DNA from: Actinoalloteichus fjordicus
GTDB taxonomy: Bacteria > Actinomycetota > Actinomycetes > Mycobacteriales > Pseudonocardiaceae
Direction: 5' to 3'
Assembly (NCBI RefSeq): GCF_001941625.1
Contig: NZ_CP016076.1
Coordinates: forward strand, 868,001-932,000
DNA length: 64,000 nt
Part shown: positions 47,337 to 56,343 of the stretch, piece by piece
How the letters are laid out: each line of letters begins with the position of its first letter
Position numbering within the stretch: position 1 is the stretch's first letter
The notes under the pieces: generated by a model
What the model saw: the letters and a program-made list of their open reading frames with translations, nothing else
Database searches by the model: none
What the model was told of the DNA's origin: nothing
Position numbers and translations under genes: made by a program

Positions 47337-48707
47337 GTGCCTCCCGCCCCGTCGCCGAGCGGCGCCTCCAGCATCGGCATCGACGGGGTTCGTGCTGCGC
47401 CGCCGTCGCCGCCGGAGTCGGCCTGGGCCGCCGTGCGGGCGGCCCCGCTGCGCTACCTGGCGACCCGCTGGCCCTGGACGTGCCTGCTCTACCTGTCCGC
47501 CGGGACGCTGGTCGCGCCGGTCTGGCTGTTCTTCGCACTGGCGCTCGGCTTCGCGGGCATCGTGCTGACCCCGGTGGGCGGCGGGCTCGTGCTCCTCGCG
47601 GTCCTCGCGTTGTTGGGGCTGCCCGTGGCGGCGTGGGAACGCCGTCGGCTGTCGTGGATCGATCGTGAGCCGCTGCGCTCCCACCACGTGCCCGCCCCGG
47701 GCCGAGGCCTCCTCGCCTGGTGGGCACTGCGTCTTCGGGAGCGGGTGACCTGGCGCGAGCTGGTCGCCGTGCTGCCGATCACGACGCTGTTCTGGGTCTT
47801 CGAGCTGGTGACCCTCACCGCCGTCCTGGTGGGCGTGGTCACGCTCGTCGGCGTTCCCCTGCTGGCGTTGTTCGGCCCTGCCGACGGGGTGTTCCTCGAC
47901 GTCCCGATCACCGAGTCGGCGATGCGGTGGCTCGGGCCGCTGCTGCTGCCCGTCTTCCTGGCTCTCTCGGCTTACCTGGTCACCTCGGTCGCCGCGATCA
48001 GGGGACGGCTGACCAGGCTGCTGCTCGGCGGGGCGCAGCAGGATCTCGGCTCGGAGCTGGTCGAGCTGCGGCGCTCCAGAGCCCGGCTCGTGGACGGCTT
48101 CGAGGCGGAGCGCCGCCGGATCGAGCGCGACCTCCACGACGGCGCGCAGCAGCGACTGCTCTCGATCCACCTGAGTCTCGGGATGGCCACGGTCGTGCTG
48201 GAGGAGGAGAACGCGGGTGGGGAGGCCGTCCGGCTGGTGCGGGGCGCGCAGGACGCGGCGCGGGAGGCACTGGCCGAGTTGCGCGAGGTGGTGCGGGGCA
48301 TTCATCCCAGAGTGCTCACCGATCGAGGGCTGCCCGCCGCCGTCGCCGAGCTGGGCGATCGGCTGCCGATCGCCGTCTCGGTGCGGATCGACCTGCCGGT
48401 CCGCCCGCCCGCCTTCGCCGAGGTCGCGGCCTACTTCGTGATCGCCGAGGCGTTGACGAACGTCGTCCGGCACAGCGGGGCGCCCGCTGCCGCCGTCACC
48501 GGGGGTCTCCGGGGCGCGCTGCTCGTCGTCGAGGTCGTCGACGAGGGCGGCGGCGGCGCGAACCCGACGGCGGGCACCGGACTCCAGGGCTTGGTGGACC
48601 GGGTCGCGGCGGTGGGCGGCAGACTGTTGCTCGCCAGCCCGATCGGGGGACCCACCGTCCTGCATCTGGAGATTCCGTGTCAGCCGAGCCTGGAGCCGAT
48701 CGCCTGA
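47337..48707 (+). CDS. Sensor histidine kinase, NarL-type (HisKA_3)
   Basis: The protein has 456 residues from GTG 47337. The N-terminal half holds about four membrane helices (about 40-100 and 140-220), with a sensor-type loop between, as in DesK-like kinases. The phosphorylated His is in ERDLHDGAQQRL (H267), the HisKA_3 motif. The ATPase domain has AEALTNVVRHSGA (N-box) and DEGGGG (G-box) with GTGLQGLVDRVAAVGG. It passes phosphate to the response regulator whose start overlaps its end by 31 bp. The divergent ABC exporter suggests that the kinase senses envelope stress or a compound pumped by the exporter. Confidence 0.92.
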   Translation: MPPAPSPSGASSIGIDGVRAAPPSPPESAWAAVRAAPLRYLATRWPWTCLLYLSAGTLVAPVWLFFALALGFAGIVLTPVGGGLVLLAVLALLGLPVAAWERRRLSWIDREPLRSHHVPAPGRGLLAWWALRLRERVTWRELVAVLPITTLFWVFELVTLTAVLVGVVTLVGVPLLALFGPADGVFLDVPITESAMRWLGPLLLPVFLALSAYLVTSVAAIRGRLTRLLLGGAQQDLGSELVELRRSRARLVDGFEAERRRIERDLHDGAQQRLLSIHLSLGMATVVLEEENAGGEAVRLVRGAQDAAREALAELREVVRGIHPRVLTDRGLPAAVAELGDRLPIAVSVRIDLPVRPPAFAEVAAYFVIAEALTNVVRHSGAPAAAVTGGLRGALLVVEVVDEGGGGANPTAGTGLQGLVDRVAAVGGRLLLASPIGGPTVLHLEIPCQPSLEPIA

Positions 48708-49387
48708 GTGATCGCGAGGGCGAGGGCCTCTCCGTCGCCCTCGCCGAGGACTCCGTGCTGCTGCGGGACGGCCTGGTACACCTGCTCGGTCGCTTCGGTC
48801 ATCGCGTGACGGCCGCCGTCGGCACCGCCGAGGAACTGCTCGCCGCCGTCGCGGACACCACGCCGGACCTGGTGCTCACCGACGTGCGAATGCCCCCGGG
48901 CCACTCCGACGAGGGACTCCGGGCGGCGATCACGCTGCGCTCGACCCGCCCAGGGCTGCCGATCATGGTGCTCAGCCAGTACATCGAGCAGACCTACGCC
49001 GCCGAGCTGTTCGCAGGCGGCGGGCCCGGACTGGGCTACCTGCTCAAGGACCGGGTGGGCGACGTCCGACAGTTCGTCGCGGCCGTGCAGCAGGTGGCGG
49101 CGGGCGGCACCGTCGTCGATCAGGAGGTCATCCGACAACTCCTCGCCCGCAATCGGGACACCTCGCCGGTCGCCCGGTTGTCCGTCCGGGAGCACGAGGT
49201 GCTCGGGCTGATGGCACAGGGCCACGCGAACGGCCTGATCGCCAGGGCGTTGACGGTCAGCGAGGCGGCGGTGGCCAAGCACATCGGCAACATCCTGGCC
49301 AAGCTCGATCTGCCGCCCCAGGAGCAGGGACATCGCCGGGTGCTGGCCGTGCTCGCCTATCTCCGCAGTCATGGCATGAGCGGCTGA
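48677..49387 (+). CDS. NarL/LuxR-family response regulator
   Basis: The protein has 236 residues from GTG 48677, with GGAG 6 bases before it, inside the kinase gene. The receiver domain (about 18-140) contains the phospho-acceptor Asp69 in VLTDVRMPP, ALAEDSVLLRDGL at its start and the conserved Lys in YLLKDRV. The C-terminal LuxR helix-turn-helix (about 165-225) includes LSVREHEVLGLMAQGHANGL and the recognition helix VSEAAVAKHIGNILAKL. A residue stretch of about 17 before the receiver is unusual but is needed for the ribosome binding site. It is the partner of the kinase and the likely regulator of the divergent ABC exporter genes. Confidence 0.93.
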   Translation: MSAEPGADRLSDREGEGLSVALAEDSVLLRDGLVHLLGRFGHRVTAAVGTAEELLAAVADTTPDLVLTDVRMPPGHSDEGLRAAITLRSTRPGLPIMVLSQYIEQTYAAELFAGGGPGLGYLLKDRVGDVRQFVAAVQQVAAGGTVVDQEVIRQLLARNRDTSPVARLSVREHEVLGLMAQGHANGLIARALTVSEAAVAKHIGNILAKLDLPPQEQGHRRVLAVLAYLRSHGMSG

Positions 49388-49457
49388 CTCCGCGCCGGAC
49401 CCGGTCGAGGGTGACGGACGAGTTGCGCGGGAGCGGCAGGCGGACTCCCATTAGGGC

Positions 49458-49757
49458 ATGGCTGACCTGTTGAGTGACGACGAGATCGACAAGGCCCTCA
49501 CCTACCTGGCCGACTGGCGGCGCGACGGCACGGAACTGGTTCGACGAGTCGACCTGCCGTCCTTCACCGAGGCCGTCGCGGTGGTGAACCGAGTGGCCGA
49601 GATCGCCGAGAGCGAAGACCATCATCCCGACATCGACATCCGCTACTCGACGTTGGTCTTCCGCCTGAGCACCCACTCCGCCGGGGGGATCACCCGGCTG
49701 GACGTCAACTTTGCGCAGGAGATCGACAACGTGGTGGACGTGGCCCGCGGTCAGTGA
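49458..49757 (+). CDS. Pterin-4a-carbinolamine dehydratase
   Basis: The protein has 99 residues, the full length for PCD/DCoH. The active-site region EDHHPDIDIRYSTLVFRLSTH has the paired His and the later His-Gly-Gly-Ile-Thr turn (THSAGGIT). The usual first catalytic His before 'HHPD' is here Asp or Glu (SEDHHPD), which is a tolerated variant in some bacteria but may lower activity. The enzyme recycles 4a-hydroxytetrahydrobiopterin or side-product pterins. No aromatic amino-acid hydroxylase is in the window, so a general pterin role (such as molybdopterin or folate side reactions) is possible. The start ATG 49458 has no clear Shine-Dalgarno sequence. Confidence 0.9.
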   Translation: MADLLSDDEIDKALTYLADWRRDGTELVRRVDLPSFTEAVAVVNRVAEIAESEDHHPDIDIRYSTLVFRLSTHSAGGITRLDVNFAQEIDNVVDVARGQ

Positions 49758-49942
49758 GCCCGCGTGCCGTCGGCGTCGGCACCTCGGCGGAGGGGGCGGC
49801 CTCCGCCGCGCGCGGCCTGCCTCCGTCTCGGGCCGCCTTCGCCGGTCCTCCGACGATCGGTGTCGCACCACCCGGACGGCCCCTCGCCGCCCGGGTTCGA
49901 CGGCCCGCGTCTGACGAGTCGGAACGCCGCGTAACCTGGGCG

Positions 49943-50123
49943 ATGCCACGGGAGTCCGGTGCGCCGGGCTGAGAGGAGGGCGTGACTCGACGTCGTCACG
50001 ACTCGCAGATCGCGAGACGGGATGGAAGTCGGGTCGCAGACGAAGCCCTCGACCGTCCAGGGGTGGACGCGGTGGACCGCGCCCGCCCCCGCACCTGATC
50101 CGGATCATGCCGGCGCAGGGAGG
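49943..50123 (+). promoter_or_regulatory. TPP (thi-box) riboswitch
   Basis: The 5' half has ACGGGAGTCCGG (from 49948), then CTGAGA (49969-49974). The 3' half has ACCTGATC (50093-50100) and GGATCATGCCGGCGCAGGGA (50102-50121). These are the invariant parts of the thiamine pyrophosphate aptamer. A long stem-loop of about 110 bases separates them (P3 extension), as is common in actinobacteria. It precedes the thiamine transporter gene thiB by 55 bases, and the Shine-Dalgarno sequence GGAGG lies shortly after it. TPP binding would lower expression of thiBPQ. An ATG in the aptamer at 50107 is not a start. Confidence 0.95.
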
Positions 50124-50178
50124 TGCCCTCGTGACGGGTGGACGGCCGGCGTCCGCGAACCGTCATGAGGAGGACTTC

Positions 50179-51279
50179 GTGTCAGGAAAGGTCCGTCGCG
50201 TCGCCATCGCGACCGCGACGTCGGCGCTCGCCGTGTCGGTCGTCGCGAGCTGCTCCCTGGTGGGCGGCGGCTCCGACCGGGGTCCCGACGACCCGACGAC
50301 CCGCCGCGTCGTCCTGGTCACCCACGACTCCTTCGCCTACGACGAGTCCGTCGTCGCCGAGTTCGAGGAGTCCAGCGGCATCGAGCTGGACATCCGGCAG
50401 AGCGGCGACGCCGGGGAGCTGACCAACACGCTGGTGCTCAGCCGGGACAACCCGATCGGCGACGTCGTGTTCGGCGTCGACTCCACCTTCGCCTCCCGCG
50501 CGATCAACGAGGGCGTCTTCGAGCCCTACCGCAGTCCGGAGGCGGCGGCGGGCGCCGACCGATACCGGGTCGCAGGCGCCGAGGACTCGGAGAACGCCGA
50601 CGTCCTCAGCGCCGTCGACGTCGGCGACGTGTGCCTCAACGTCGACGTGGAATGGTTCGCCGATCCCGCCAACGGCCCCGTCGAGGCTCCGACGGGCTTC
50701 GACGACCTCGTCGATCCCCGCTACCGCGATCTCACGGTGGTGCCGGACCCCGCGACGTCCTCGCCCGGCCTGGCCTTCCAGCTGGCGACCATCGAGCACT
50801 ACGGCGAGGACGGCTGGGCCGACTACTGGGCCGAGCTGCGCGACAACGGCGTGCAGGTCACCGGCGGCTGGACCGAGGCCTACACCCAGGAATTCTCGGG
50901 GTCGAGCGGCGCGGGCCCCCGCCCGATCGTCGTGTCCTACGCGTCCTCGCCCGCCGCCGAGATCGGCGAGGACGGCGAGCCGCGCACCACCGCGCTGCTG
51001 GACACCTGCTACCGCCAGGTCGAGTACGCCGGGGTGCTGGCCGGGGCCGCCGAGCCGGACGGGGCTCGCGAGGTGATCGACTTCCTGCTGTCGGAGCCGT
51101 TCCAGTCGCAGGTCGCCGAGTACATGTACGTCTATCCGGTGCGGGAGGACGTGGTGCTGCCGGAATCGTGGGAGAGCGCCGCACCACTGCCTGCGGACTC
51201 CGCGACGCTGCCTGCCGACCAGGTGGACGCCAACCGCGCGGACTGGGTGGAGGAGTGGCGCACGATCGTGCTCGGCTGA
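50179..51279 (+). CDS. thiB: Thiamine ABC transporter, substrate-binding lipoprotein
   Basis: The protein has 366 residues from GTG 50179; GAGGAGGA stands 5-6 bases before it. A lipoprotein signal ends at VVASC (Cys about 26), so the protein is anchored to the membrane. The mature part is a periplasmic-binding fold of the iron/thiamine type: VVLVTHDSFAYDESVVAEFEESSGIELD is split in the first lobe, GDVVFGVDSTFASRAI in the hinge and TCYRQVEYAGVLAG near the end. The pattern matches thiamine- or thiamine-phosphate-binding ThiB. The riboswitch directly upstream and the permease and ATPase downstream make the assignment firm. It delivers thiamine to ThiP. Confidence 0.93.
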   Translation: MSGKVRRVAIATATSALAVSVVASCSLVGGGSDRGPDDPTTRRVVLVTHDSFAYDESVVAEFEESSGIELDIRQSGDAGELTNTLVLSRDNPIGDVVFGVDSTFASRAINEGVFEPYRSPEAAAGADRYRVAGAEDSENADVLSAVDVGDVCLNVDVEWFADPANGPVEAPTGFDDLVDPRYRDLTVVPDPATSSPGLAFQLATIEHYGEDGWADYWAELRDNGVQVTGGWTEAYTQEFSGSSGAGPRPIVVSYASSPAAEIGEDGEPRTTALLDTCYRQVEYAGVLAGAAEPDGAREVIDFLLSEPFQSQVAEYMYVYPVREDVVLPESWESAAPLPADSATLPADQVDANRADWVEEWRTIVLG

Positions 51280-51302
51280 GTCGATCGCGCTGACCCCCTG
51301 CC

Positions 51303-52985
51303 ATGAAGCAGACCTCGAAGGCGACAGATCCGCGCGTGAGTCCGGCCACGAGCCTCGGCACGGCAGCTGGCCCGCCGAGCCGACGACACGGCCGGTCCCG
51401 GCGGCTCGGCCTGCTCGCCGCCGCCGCCCTTCCCGTGGGCTTCCTGCTGTTCTTCTTCGCCTGGCCGGTCGTGGCGATCCTGCTGCGCGGCCTCGGCGAG
51501 GGCGGGCTCGCCGAGACCCTGTTCGACGTCCGGACCTGGCGGATCGTCGGCTTCACCCTGGGACAGGCCGCCGCCGCCACCCTGGTGGCCGTGCTGGCCG
51601 GGCTGCCGTTGGCCTACCTGCTGTCCCGGCTCGACGTGCCGGGACGCGGGCTGATCCGGGTACTGGTGACGGTGCCCTTCGTGCTCCCGACCGTCGTGGT
51701 CGGCATCGCCTTCCGGGCGCTGCTCGGCGACGGCTCGCTGGTGGCGATCGTGCTCGCCAACGCCTTCTTCAACGTCGCCGTCGTGGTGCGGACGGTCGGC
51801 GGGCTCTGGTCGCACCTCGACCGTCGGGCCGAGGACGCGGCGAGGGCGCTGGGTGCCTCGCGGCTGCGGGCCTTCACCTCGGTGACGTTGCCTGCGCTGC
51901 GACCGGCGCTCGGCTCGGCGGCGGCGGTGGTGTTCCTGTTCTGTTCGACCAGCTTCGGCGTGGTCCTGGTGCTCGGCGGTGCTCGATTCCGCACCCTGGA
52001 GACGGAGATCTACCTCCGCACGGTGCAGCTGCTCGACCTGCCTGGCGCGGCGGCGTTGTCGTTGATCCAGCTCGCGGCGGTCGTCGCCGCGCTGGCGGTG
52101 GGGGCGGCGGCTCGACGACGCCGGGAGACGGCCCTGCGCCTCCGGCCCGCCGCCGACACGCTGCGCAGGCCGCGCGGCGGCGACTGGCTGGTCGTCGGCG
52201 CCGCGCTGTCGGTGCTGATCGGGCTGTTGATCCCGGTGGTGACGCTGGTGATCCGGTCGCTGTCGACCTCGGAGGGATTCGGGTTCGCGGGCTACCGGGC
52301 ACTGGCAGGCGAACCTGCCGACGGCGTACTCGCGGTGTCCGCCCTGGACGCCGCCATGAACTCGCTGCGGGCCGCGACCGACGCCACGATGCTCGCGATG
52401 GTCTTCGGGGTGCTGGCGTCGATCGTGCTGGCCAGGACACGGCGTCGCGGGCTCGCCCAGCTGCTGGACGGCCTGCTGATGCTCCCGCTGGGCGTCTCGG
52501 CGGTGACCGTCGGATTCGGCTATCTGATCACGCTCGGCTCGCTGCCCGACGAGCTGCGCGGCTCGTCGGTGCTGGTGCCCTTCGTGCAGGCCCTGGTGAT
52601 CACGCCGCTGGTGATCCGCATGCTGCTGCCGGTGCTGCGCGCGGTGGACGAACGACTGCGGCAGGCCGCCGCCTCGCTGGGGGCCTCGCCGTGGCGGGTC
52701 TGGCGGGAGGTGGACCTGCCCATGGCGGCTCGGTCGTTGATCGCCTCGGCGGCGTTCGGCTTCGTGGTGGCGCTGGGCGAGTTCGGCGCGACGAGCTTCC
52801 TGGTGCGCGCGGAGACGATGACGCTGCCGGTGGCGGTGGCGCGCCTGATCTCGCGGCCGGGTGAGCTGAACACGATGACCGCCTACGCGGCCTGCACGCT
52901 GTTGATCCTGGTCACGGCCGCGATGGTGGCGATCGTGGAGCGGATTCGCATCGCGGGCGGCCCGAACGCCTTGGGAGAGTTCTGA
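51303..52985 (+). CDS. thiP: Thiamine ABC transporter, permease
   Basis: The protein has 560 residues and about twelve membrane helices, as a fusion of two permease units (about 45-280 and 300-555), the normal ThiP plan. The EAA-type loops are visible: EDAARALGASRLRAFTSVTLP in the first half and RQAAASLGASPWRVWREVDLP in the second, each contacting one ATPase. A basic N-terminal tail (PPSRRHGRSRRLG) precedes the first helix. The gene starts 24 bp after thiB and its stop (TGATG) overlaps the thiQ start by one base, so it belongs to the riboswitch-controlled thiBPQ operon. Confidence 0.94.
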   Translation: MKQTSKATDPRVSPATSLGTAAGPPSRRHGRSRRLGLLAAAALPVGFLLFFFAWPVVAILLRGLGEGGLAETLFDVRTWRIVGFTLGQAAAATLVAVLAGLPLAYLLSRLDVPGRGLIRVLVTVPFVLPTVVVGIAFRALLGDGSLVAIVLANAFFNVAVVVRTVGGLWSHLDRRAEDAARALGASRLRAFTSVTLPALRPALGSAAAVVFLFCSTSFGVVLVLGGARFRTLETEIYLRTVQLLDLPGAAALSLIQLAAVVAALAVGAAARRRRETALRLRPAADTLRRPRGGDWLVVGAALSVLIGLLIPVVTLVIRSLSTSEGFGFAGYRALAGEPADGVLAVSALDAAMNSLRAATDATMLAMVFGVLASIVLARTRRRGLAQLLDGLLMLPLGVSAVTVGFGYLITLGSLPDELRGSSVLVPFVQALVITPLVIRMLLPVLRAVDERLRQAAASLGASPWRVWREVDLPMAARSLIASAAFGFVVALGEFGATSFLVRAETMTLPVAVARLISRPGELNTMTAYAACTLLILVTAAMVAIVERIRIAGGPNALGEF

Positions 52986-54055
52986 TGTCTCTGGGACTGC
53001 GCGGCCTGTCCGTGCACTACGGCTCGACGGTCGCGGTGTCCGAGGTGGACCTGACGGTGGCCGACGGCGAGGTGGTGGCGCTGCTCGGGCCGTCCGGCTG
53101 CGGCAAGTCGACGCTGCTGCGGGCGGTGGCGGGGCTGGAACAGCCCGCCTCGGGCGTGGTGTGCTGGGACGATCGGGACCTGGCGGACGTGCCGGTGCAT
53201 CGCCGAGGCTTCGGACTGGTCTTCCAGGACGGCCAGCTCTTCCCGCATCGCGACGTGGCGGGCAACGTCGCCTTCGGGCTGCGGATGGCGCGCATCGACC
53301 GCGAGGCTCGGGCGGACCGGGTGACGGAGCTGCTCGGGCTGATCGGCCTGGCCGGATACGAGGCCAGGGCGGTGGCCAGCCTGTCCGGCGGCGAACAGCA
53401 GCGGGTGGCTTTGGCGCGGGCGCTGGCTCCGCAGCCTCGGCTGCTGCTGCTCGACGAACCGCTGTCCGCGCTCGATCGCGTGCTGCGGGAGCAGCTCGCG
53501 ATCGATCTCGCGGCCCTGTTGCGCACCACTTCGACCACGACGCTCGTCGTGACGCACGACCATGACGAGGCCTTCACCCTGGCCGACCGGGTCGCCGTGA
53601 TGGACGAGGGCAGACTGCTCCAGATCGGTCCGCCCGACGAGGTCTGGCGCAGTCCTGCCTCGCCCGCCGTCGCCGCGTTCCTCGGCTGCACGACGCTGCT
53701 GCCCGCCGAGATCAGCGCGGGCGTGGCGCGCTGCACACTCGGCGCGGTGAGATTGCCCGGCGGAGGAGACCAACCCGCCGGGGACGTGCTGCTCGGCCTG
53801 CGGTCGACGGCCCTGGCCGTCGACGCGGCGGGGGAGCTGACCGGCACGGTCGTGCAGCGGGTGCACCGCCATGACCATGTCCGCCTGCTGGTGGAGCTGC
53901 CTGCGGCTTACCGAGGCGGTGGTCTGGTCGGTGCCGACGGCGACGGCCGCGTCGAGGCGGTGGCGCAGGTCGCCGACGCCCCGTCGCCCGGCGACCGGGT
54001 GCGGCTCGCGTTGCGGGCGGAGGGCGTCGCGGTGGTGGCGGGGGTGTCAGTCTGA
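52985..54055 (+). CDS. thiQ: Thiamine ABC transporter, ATP-binding protein
   Basis: The protein has 356 residues. The ATPase domain (1-235) shows Walker A GPSGCGKST, Q-loop FQDGQLFPH, signature LSGGEQQRV, Walker B LLLLDEPLSALD and switch His in VVTHDHDEA. The C-terminal 120 residues form a TOBE-like beta domain, as in larger ABC importers, whereas E. coli ThiQ lacks it. It completes the thiBPQ operon and powers thiamine uptake. A segment of about 120 bp from its second half (near 53509-53640) recurs, diverged, at 57822-57948. The operon is followed by the decayed minus-strand regulator gene. Confidence 0.94.
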   Translation: MSLGLRGLSVHYGSTVAVSEVDLTVADGEVVALLGPSGCGKSTLLRAVAGLEQPASGVVCWDDRDLADVPVHRRGFGLVFQDGQLFPHRDVAGNVAFGLRMARIDREARADRVTELLGLIGLAGYEARAVASLSGGEQQRVALARALAPQPRLLLLDEPLSALDRVLREQLAIDLAALLRTTSTTTLVVTHDHDEAFTLADRVAVMDEGRLLQIGPPDEVWRSPASPAVAAFLGCTTLLPAEISAGVARCTLGAVRLPGGGDQPAGDVLLGLRSTALAVDAAGELTGTVVQRVHRHDHVRLLVELPAAYRGGGLVGADGDGRVEAVAQVADAPSPGDRVRLALRAEGVAVVAGVSV

Positions 54056-54128
54056 TCTGTCGGTAGCCCTGTTCCCGAGATACAGCGCCTGATGGAGGTC
54101 TCCACTACGACGAGTCTTTGAGGTCACC

Positions 54129-55493
54129 TCACGCCGCGCTACGCAGGAGTCCGATCTCATGGGCAAGCTGGTCGGTGTCGCTGGTGGAATGTCGGCGCGC
54201 TTGCACGTGAAGGGGCTCGAGGTGATCGAGGATGCGGGTCGAGCGCAGATCGCGGACCACATCGAGTGCATCGGCGCCGATCCGGGTTCCGTTGGGCAGG
54301 TCGCCCTCGGCGAGAGTGCAGGTGGCCAGCCAGGCCAGGTTGAACGCGCGCTGTCGCACCCGGCTGGCTGGTGCCTCGGTGAGCGCCTGGTCGAGGCGGA
54401 TGATGGCGTCGTGGCGGTGTTTCGAGTTGGTGCGGCCGAGCGCACTGAGGACGCGAGCGACGTTGGTGTCCAGCGCCCCTCGATCGAAGAAGCTGACGAA
54501 CTCGGGATTGTCATCGGCATCGACATGGGCGTACTCGTCTTCGGCCCGCCGGAGCGCGGCAAGAGCTTGGCGTTGATCGGCGAGGTGGGCGTAAGCGAGT
54601 CCGGCGTCGGCGTGCAGGAGCGCGAGCGCGGCGGCGGAACTGGAATCCTGTGCGGCGATCTGGCCGAGTTGGAACAGCTTCAGCGCTTCGGCGGGGTCGC
54701 CGTTGTCCAGTGGCACACGGCCGAGATGGTGCAGGACGATGGCGGTGTGGGCGTGGTTGTCGGCGTCGCGGGTATGTCAGACGGCCTGTGCGAGGTAGCC
54801 ACGTGCCTCGTGAGCGAGCCCGAGGTCGTGCGCGGTCCAGCCTGCCAACGTCTTCAGATCGGCTACGGCGGAAAGCAGCGCGGGCCGGACACGATCGGAA
54901 GCGGCTGCTGACAGCAGCGATTCAGCCCACTGCATCTGCGCCAAGACGGCATCGCGGCATGATCCGCCGCCATGTGAGGCGTCGTAGGTGCGCAGTGCGC
55001 TCGTAAGAGCCTTGAGCTGGGTGACCTCGGTGGCTCCGACCCGCCGGGGCGCGGGGGTCAGTTCCGGGGACACGGTGAGTAGATCGACTTCGGCCGTCGT
55101 CAGTGTGGCACCGACGACGAGTTTGCTGACCACACCGAGGAATGTCCTGCGTTCCATCGGGTCATCGTCCTTCTCGATCACCGCTGCTGTCGATGCTGCC
55201 AACAGACGGGTCACAGCGTCGGTATACGCCAGGCCCATGTATCCGCGAGGGATGCCGAAGCCTTCGGCGATCCGGACGAGAAGGTCGTACGCCTGAACCT
55301 GCCTGCCGCCTGCGATCTCGGAAACGTCGGATTGGCTTTGCCCGGTGAGTTGGGCGATGCGGCGTTGCGCGATTCCGGCACCGCCGAGCAGGCGATAGAC
55401 AGTGCTGATGTCGTGGCGGGCCAAAGCGGTTCGGATCTGCGGGCGCTCCCACAGACTCGGATCGATCGGCTCGTCGGCGGGCAGGACGTTCAT
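54129..55493 (-). pseudogene. XRE regulator with TPR domain, interrupted by an in-frame stop
   Basis: The frame from ATG 55493 (GGAGG upstream) codes an XRE helix-turn-helix (about 30-80: YRLLGGAGIAQRRIAQLTG, QSQSDVSEIAGGRQV), then a helical TPR-like region. At 54777-54779 a TGA replaces what is likely Trp (TGG), in QAV-stop-HTRDADNH. The same frame then runs on with clear similarity (GDPAEALKLFQLGQIAAQDS) to 54129. The whole would be 454 residues, a normal length for the actinobacterial XRE-TPR regulators. The first part might still be made as a shortened protein of about 238 residues. This is decay or read-through. No frameshift was needed to join the parts. Confidence 0.75.
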
Positions 55494-55638
55494 CACGGCC
55501 TCCACTGGTGCTGGCTGCGGCTTCACGGTAGCGAGCAGCCACGGTGAATGCAGACACCTATCGGGCAAACCGATCGGCCTGACCGGTCACCGCGAGCCCA
55601 GCGAAGCCAAACACGTGCGCCTCTCGCGCGAACTAGGA

Positions 55639-55960
55639 CTAGTCCTGCATGGTCAGAAGGCCCCAGCTTGATTGGTTCACATGGGGGCGGTCTCCCGAGG
55701 ACAGGAGGTGAACAACCGTGATCAGTTCGATCTTGCGGGTCACCTCGCCAGACGCGGCTTCGACGATCTGGTGGAAATCGTTGCCGCGTGCAGCTGAGGT
55801 GGTCAATGCCTTCGACCAGGTACCGACCGGTCACGGCCAGCACTCCGAGCTCGCGACTGACCGCTCCCGCGGTAGAGGCTCCTGAAACGGGCGGATGGCA
55901 TTGACGCCCAGCCCGGCGCTGTCCCGTCAGTGACTGCCACCAGCCTGAATCCGCCTGGTG
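55639..55960 (-). pseudogene. Decayed minus-strand gene with several frameshifts
   Basis: Segments with plausible protein sequence and GC-rich third positions appear in different minus-strand frames. The upstream piece has DSAGLGVNAIRPFQEPL (near 55870-55925), the next has ELGVLAVTGRYLVEGIDHLS (near 55800-55860), and the last has DFHQIVEAASGEVTRKIELI continuing to GLLTMQD and a stop at 55639-55641. At least two frameshifts are needed. The product was perhaps around 100-150 residues. I recognise no family. It lies directly downstream of the 120-residue frame and might have been its 3' part. Confidence 0.45.
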
Positions 55961-56323
55961 TCACCTGAGAACGGAGTTCGTATGACCAGCACGCTCGCTC
56001 GCCCACTCCCGAACGTTGTCCTGCCCGAGGAATCGCAGACGACCGGAGACGTGGGCCCAGTAGGAGCGACGTTCCAGCAGGTCGGGGTCCGCAGCGGTGT
56101 AGGCGTAGGCCAGCGCGGAGAGCCAGTCCCGATCGCAGAACACCGGGCTGTGGCAGCGGGCAGTCTGGACCTGATGGTGTTTGCGCAGCCAGTTGGCCTG
56201 GTGACCGTCGTCGTCGTCGACGGGCGGGTGCGCCTCGATCGGCACAACGGCACCGGTCGTGGTGGTGTATTCGCCGATCACCAGGTGGTTCTCGGCCGCC
56301 AAGGCGGTGGCAGCACCCGCCAC
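55961..56323 (-). CDS. Hypothetical protein, possibly truncated
   Basis: The frame has 120 codons from GTG 56323 and high third-position GC, so it was or is coding. It contains ENHLVIGEYTTTTGAVVPIE, then DDDDGHQANWLRKHHQVQ, and a helical part CDRDWLSALAYAYTAADPDL. No family is recognised. Its start lies about 20 bp from the start of the opposite glycosyltransferase remnant, which leaves no room for promoters. Both may therefore have lost their 5' ends at one junction. A weak AGGA stands only one base before the GTG. The stop at 55961 is followed by coding-like remnants on the same strand. Confidence 0.5.
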   Translation of the reverse strand: MAGAATALAAENHLVIGEYTTTTGAVVPIEAHPPVDDDDGHQANWLRKHHQVQTARCHSPVFCDRDWLSALAYAYTAADPDLLERRSYWAHVSGRLRFLGQDNVREWASERAGHTNSVLR

Positions 56324-56343
56324 GTCCTGCCGACTGCCGACCC

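Noticed and set aside
50107-50178. ATG 50107 as start of thiB
   Set aside because: This ATG is part of the conserved 3' half of the TPP aptamer. GTG 50179 has a strong Shine-Dalgarno sequence and gives a normal lipoprotein signal.
55958-56340. The first 125 codons of the plus-strand frame containing the glycosyltransferase
   Set aside because: They are antisense to a minus-strand frame with better codon usage and show no glycosyltransferase similarity. The readable enzyme begins near 56344.
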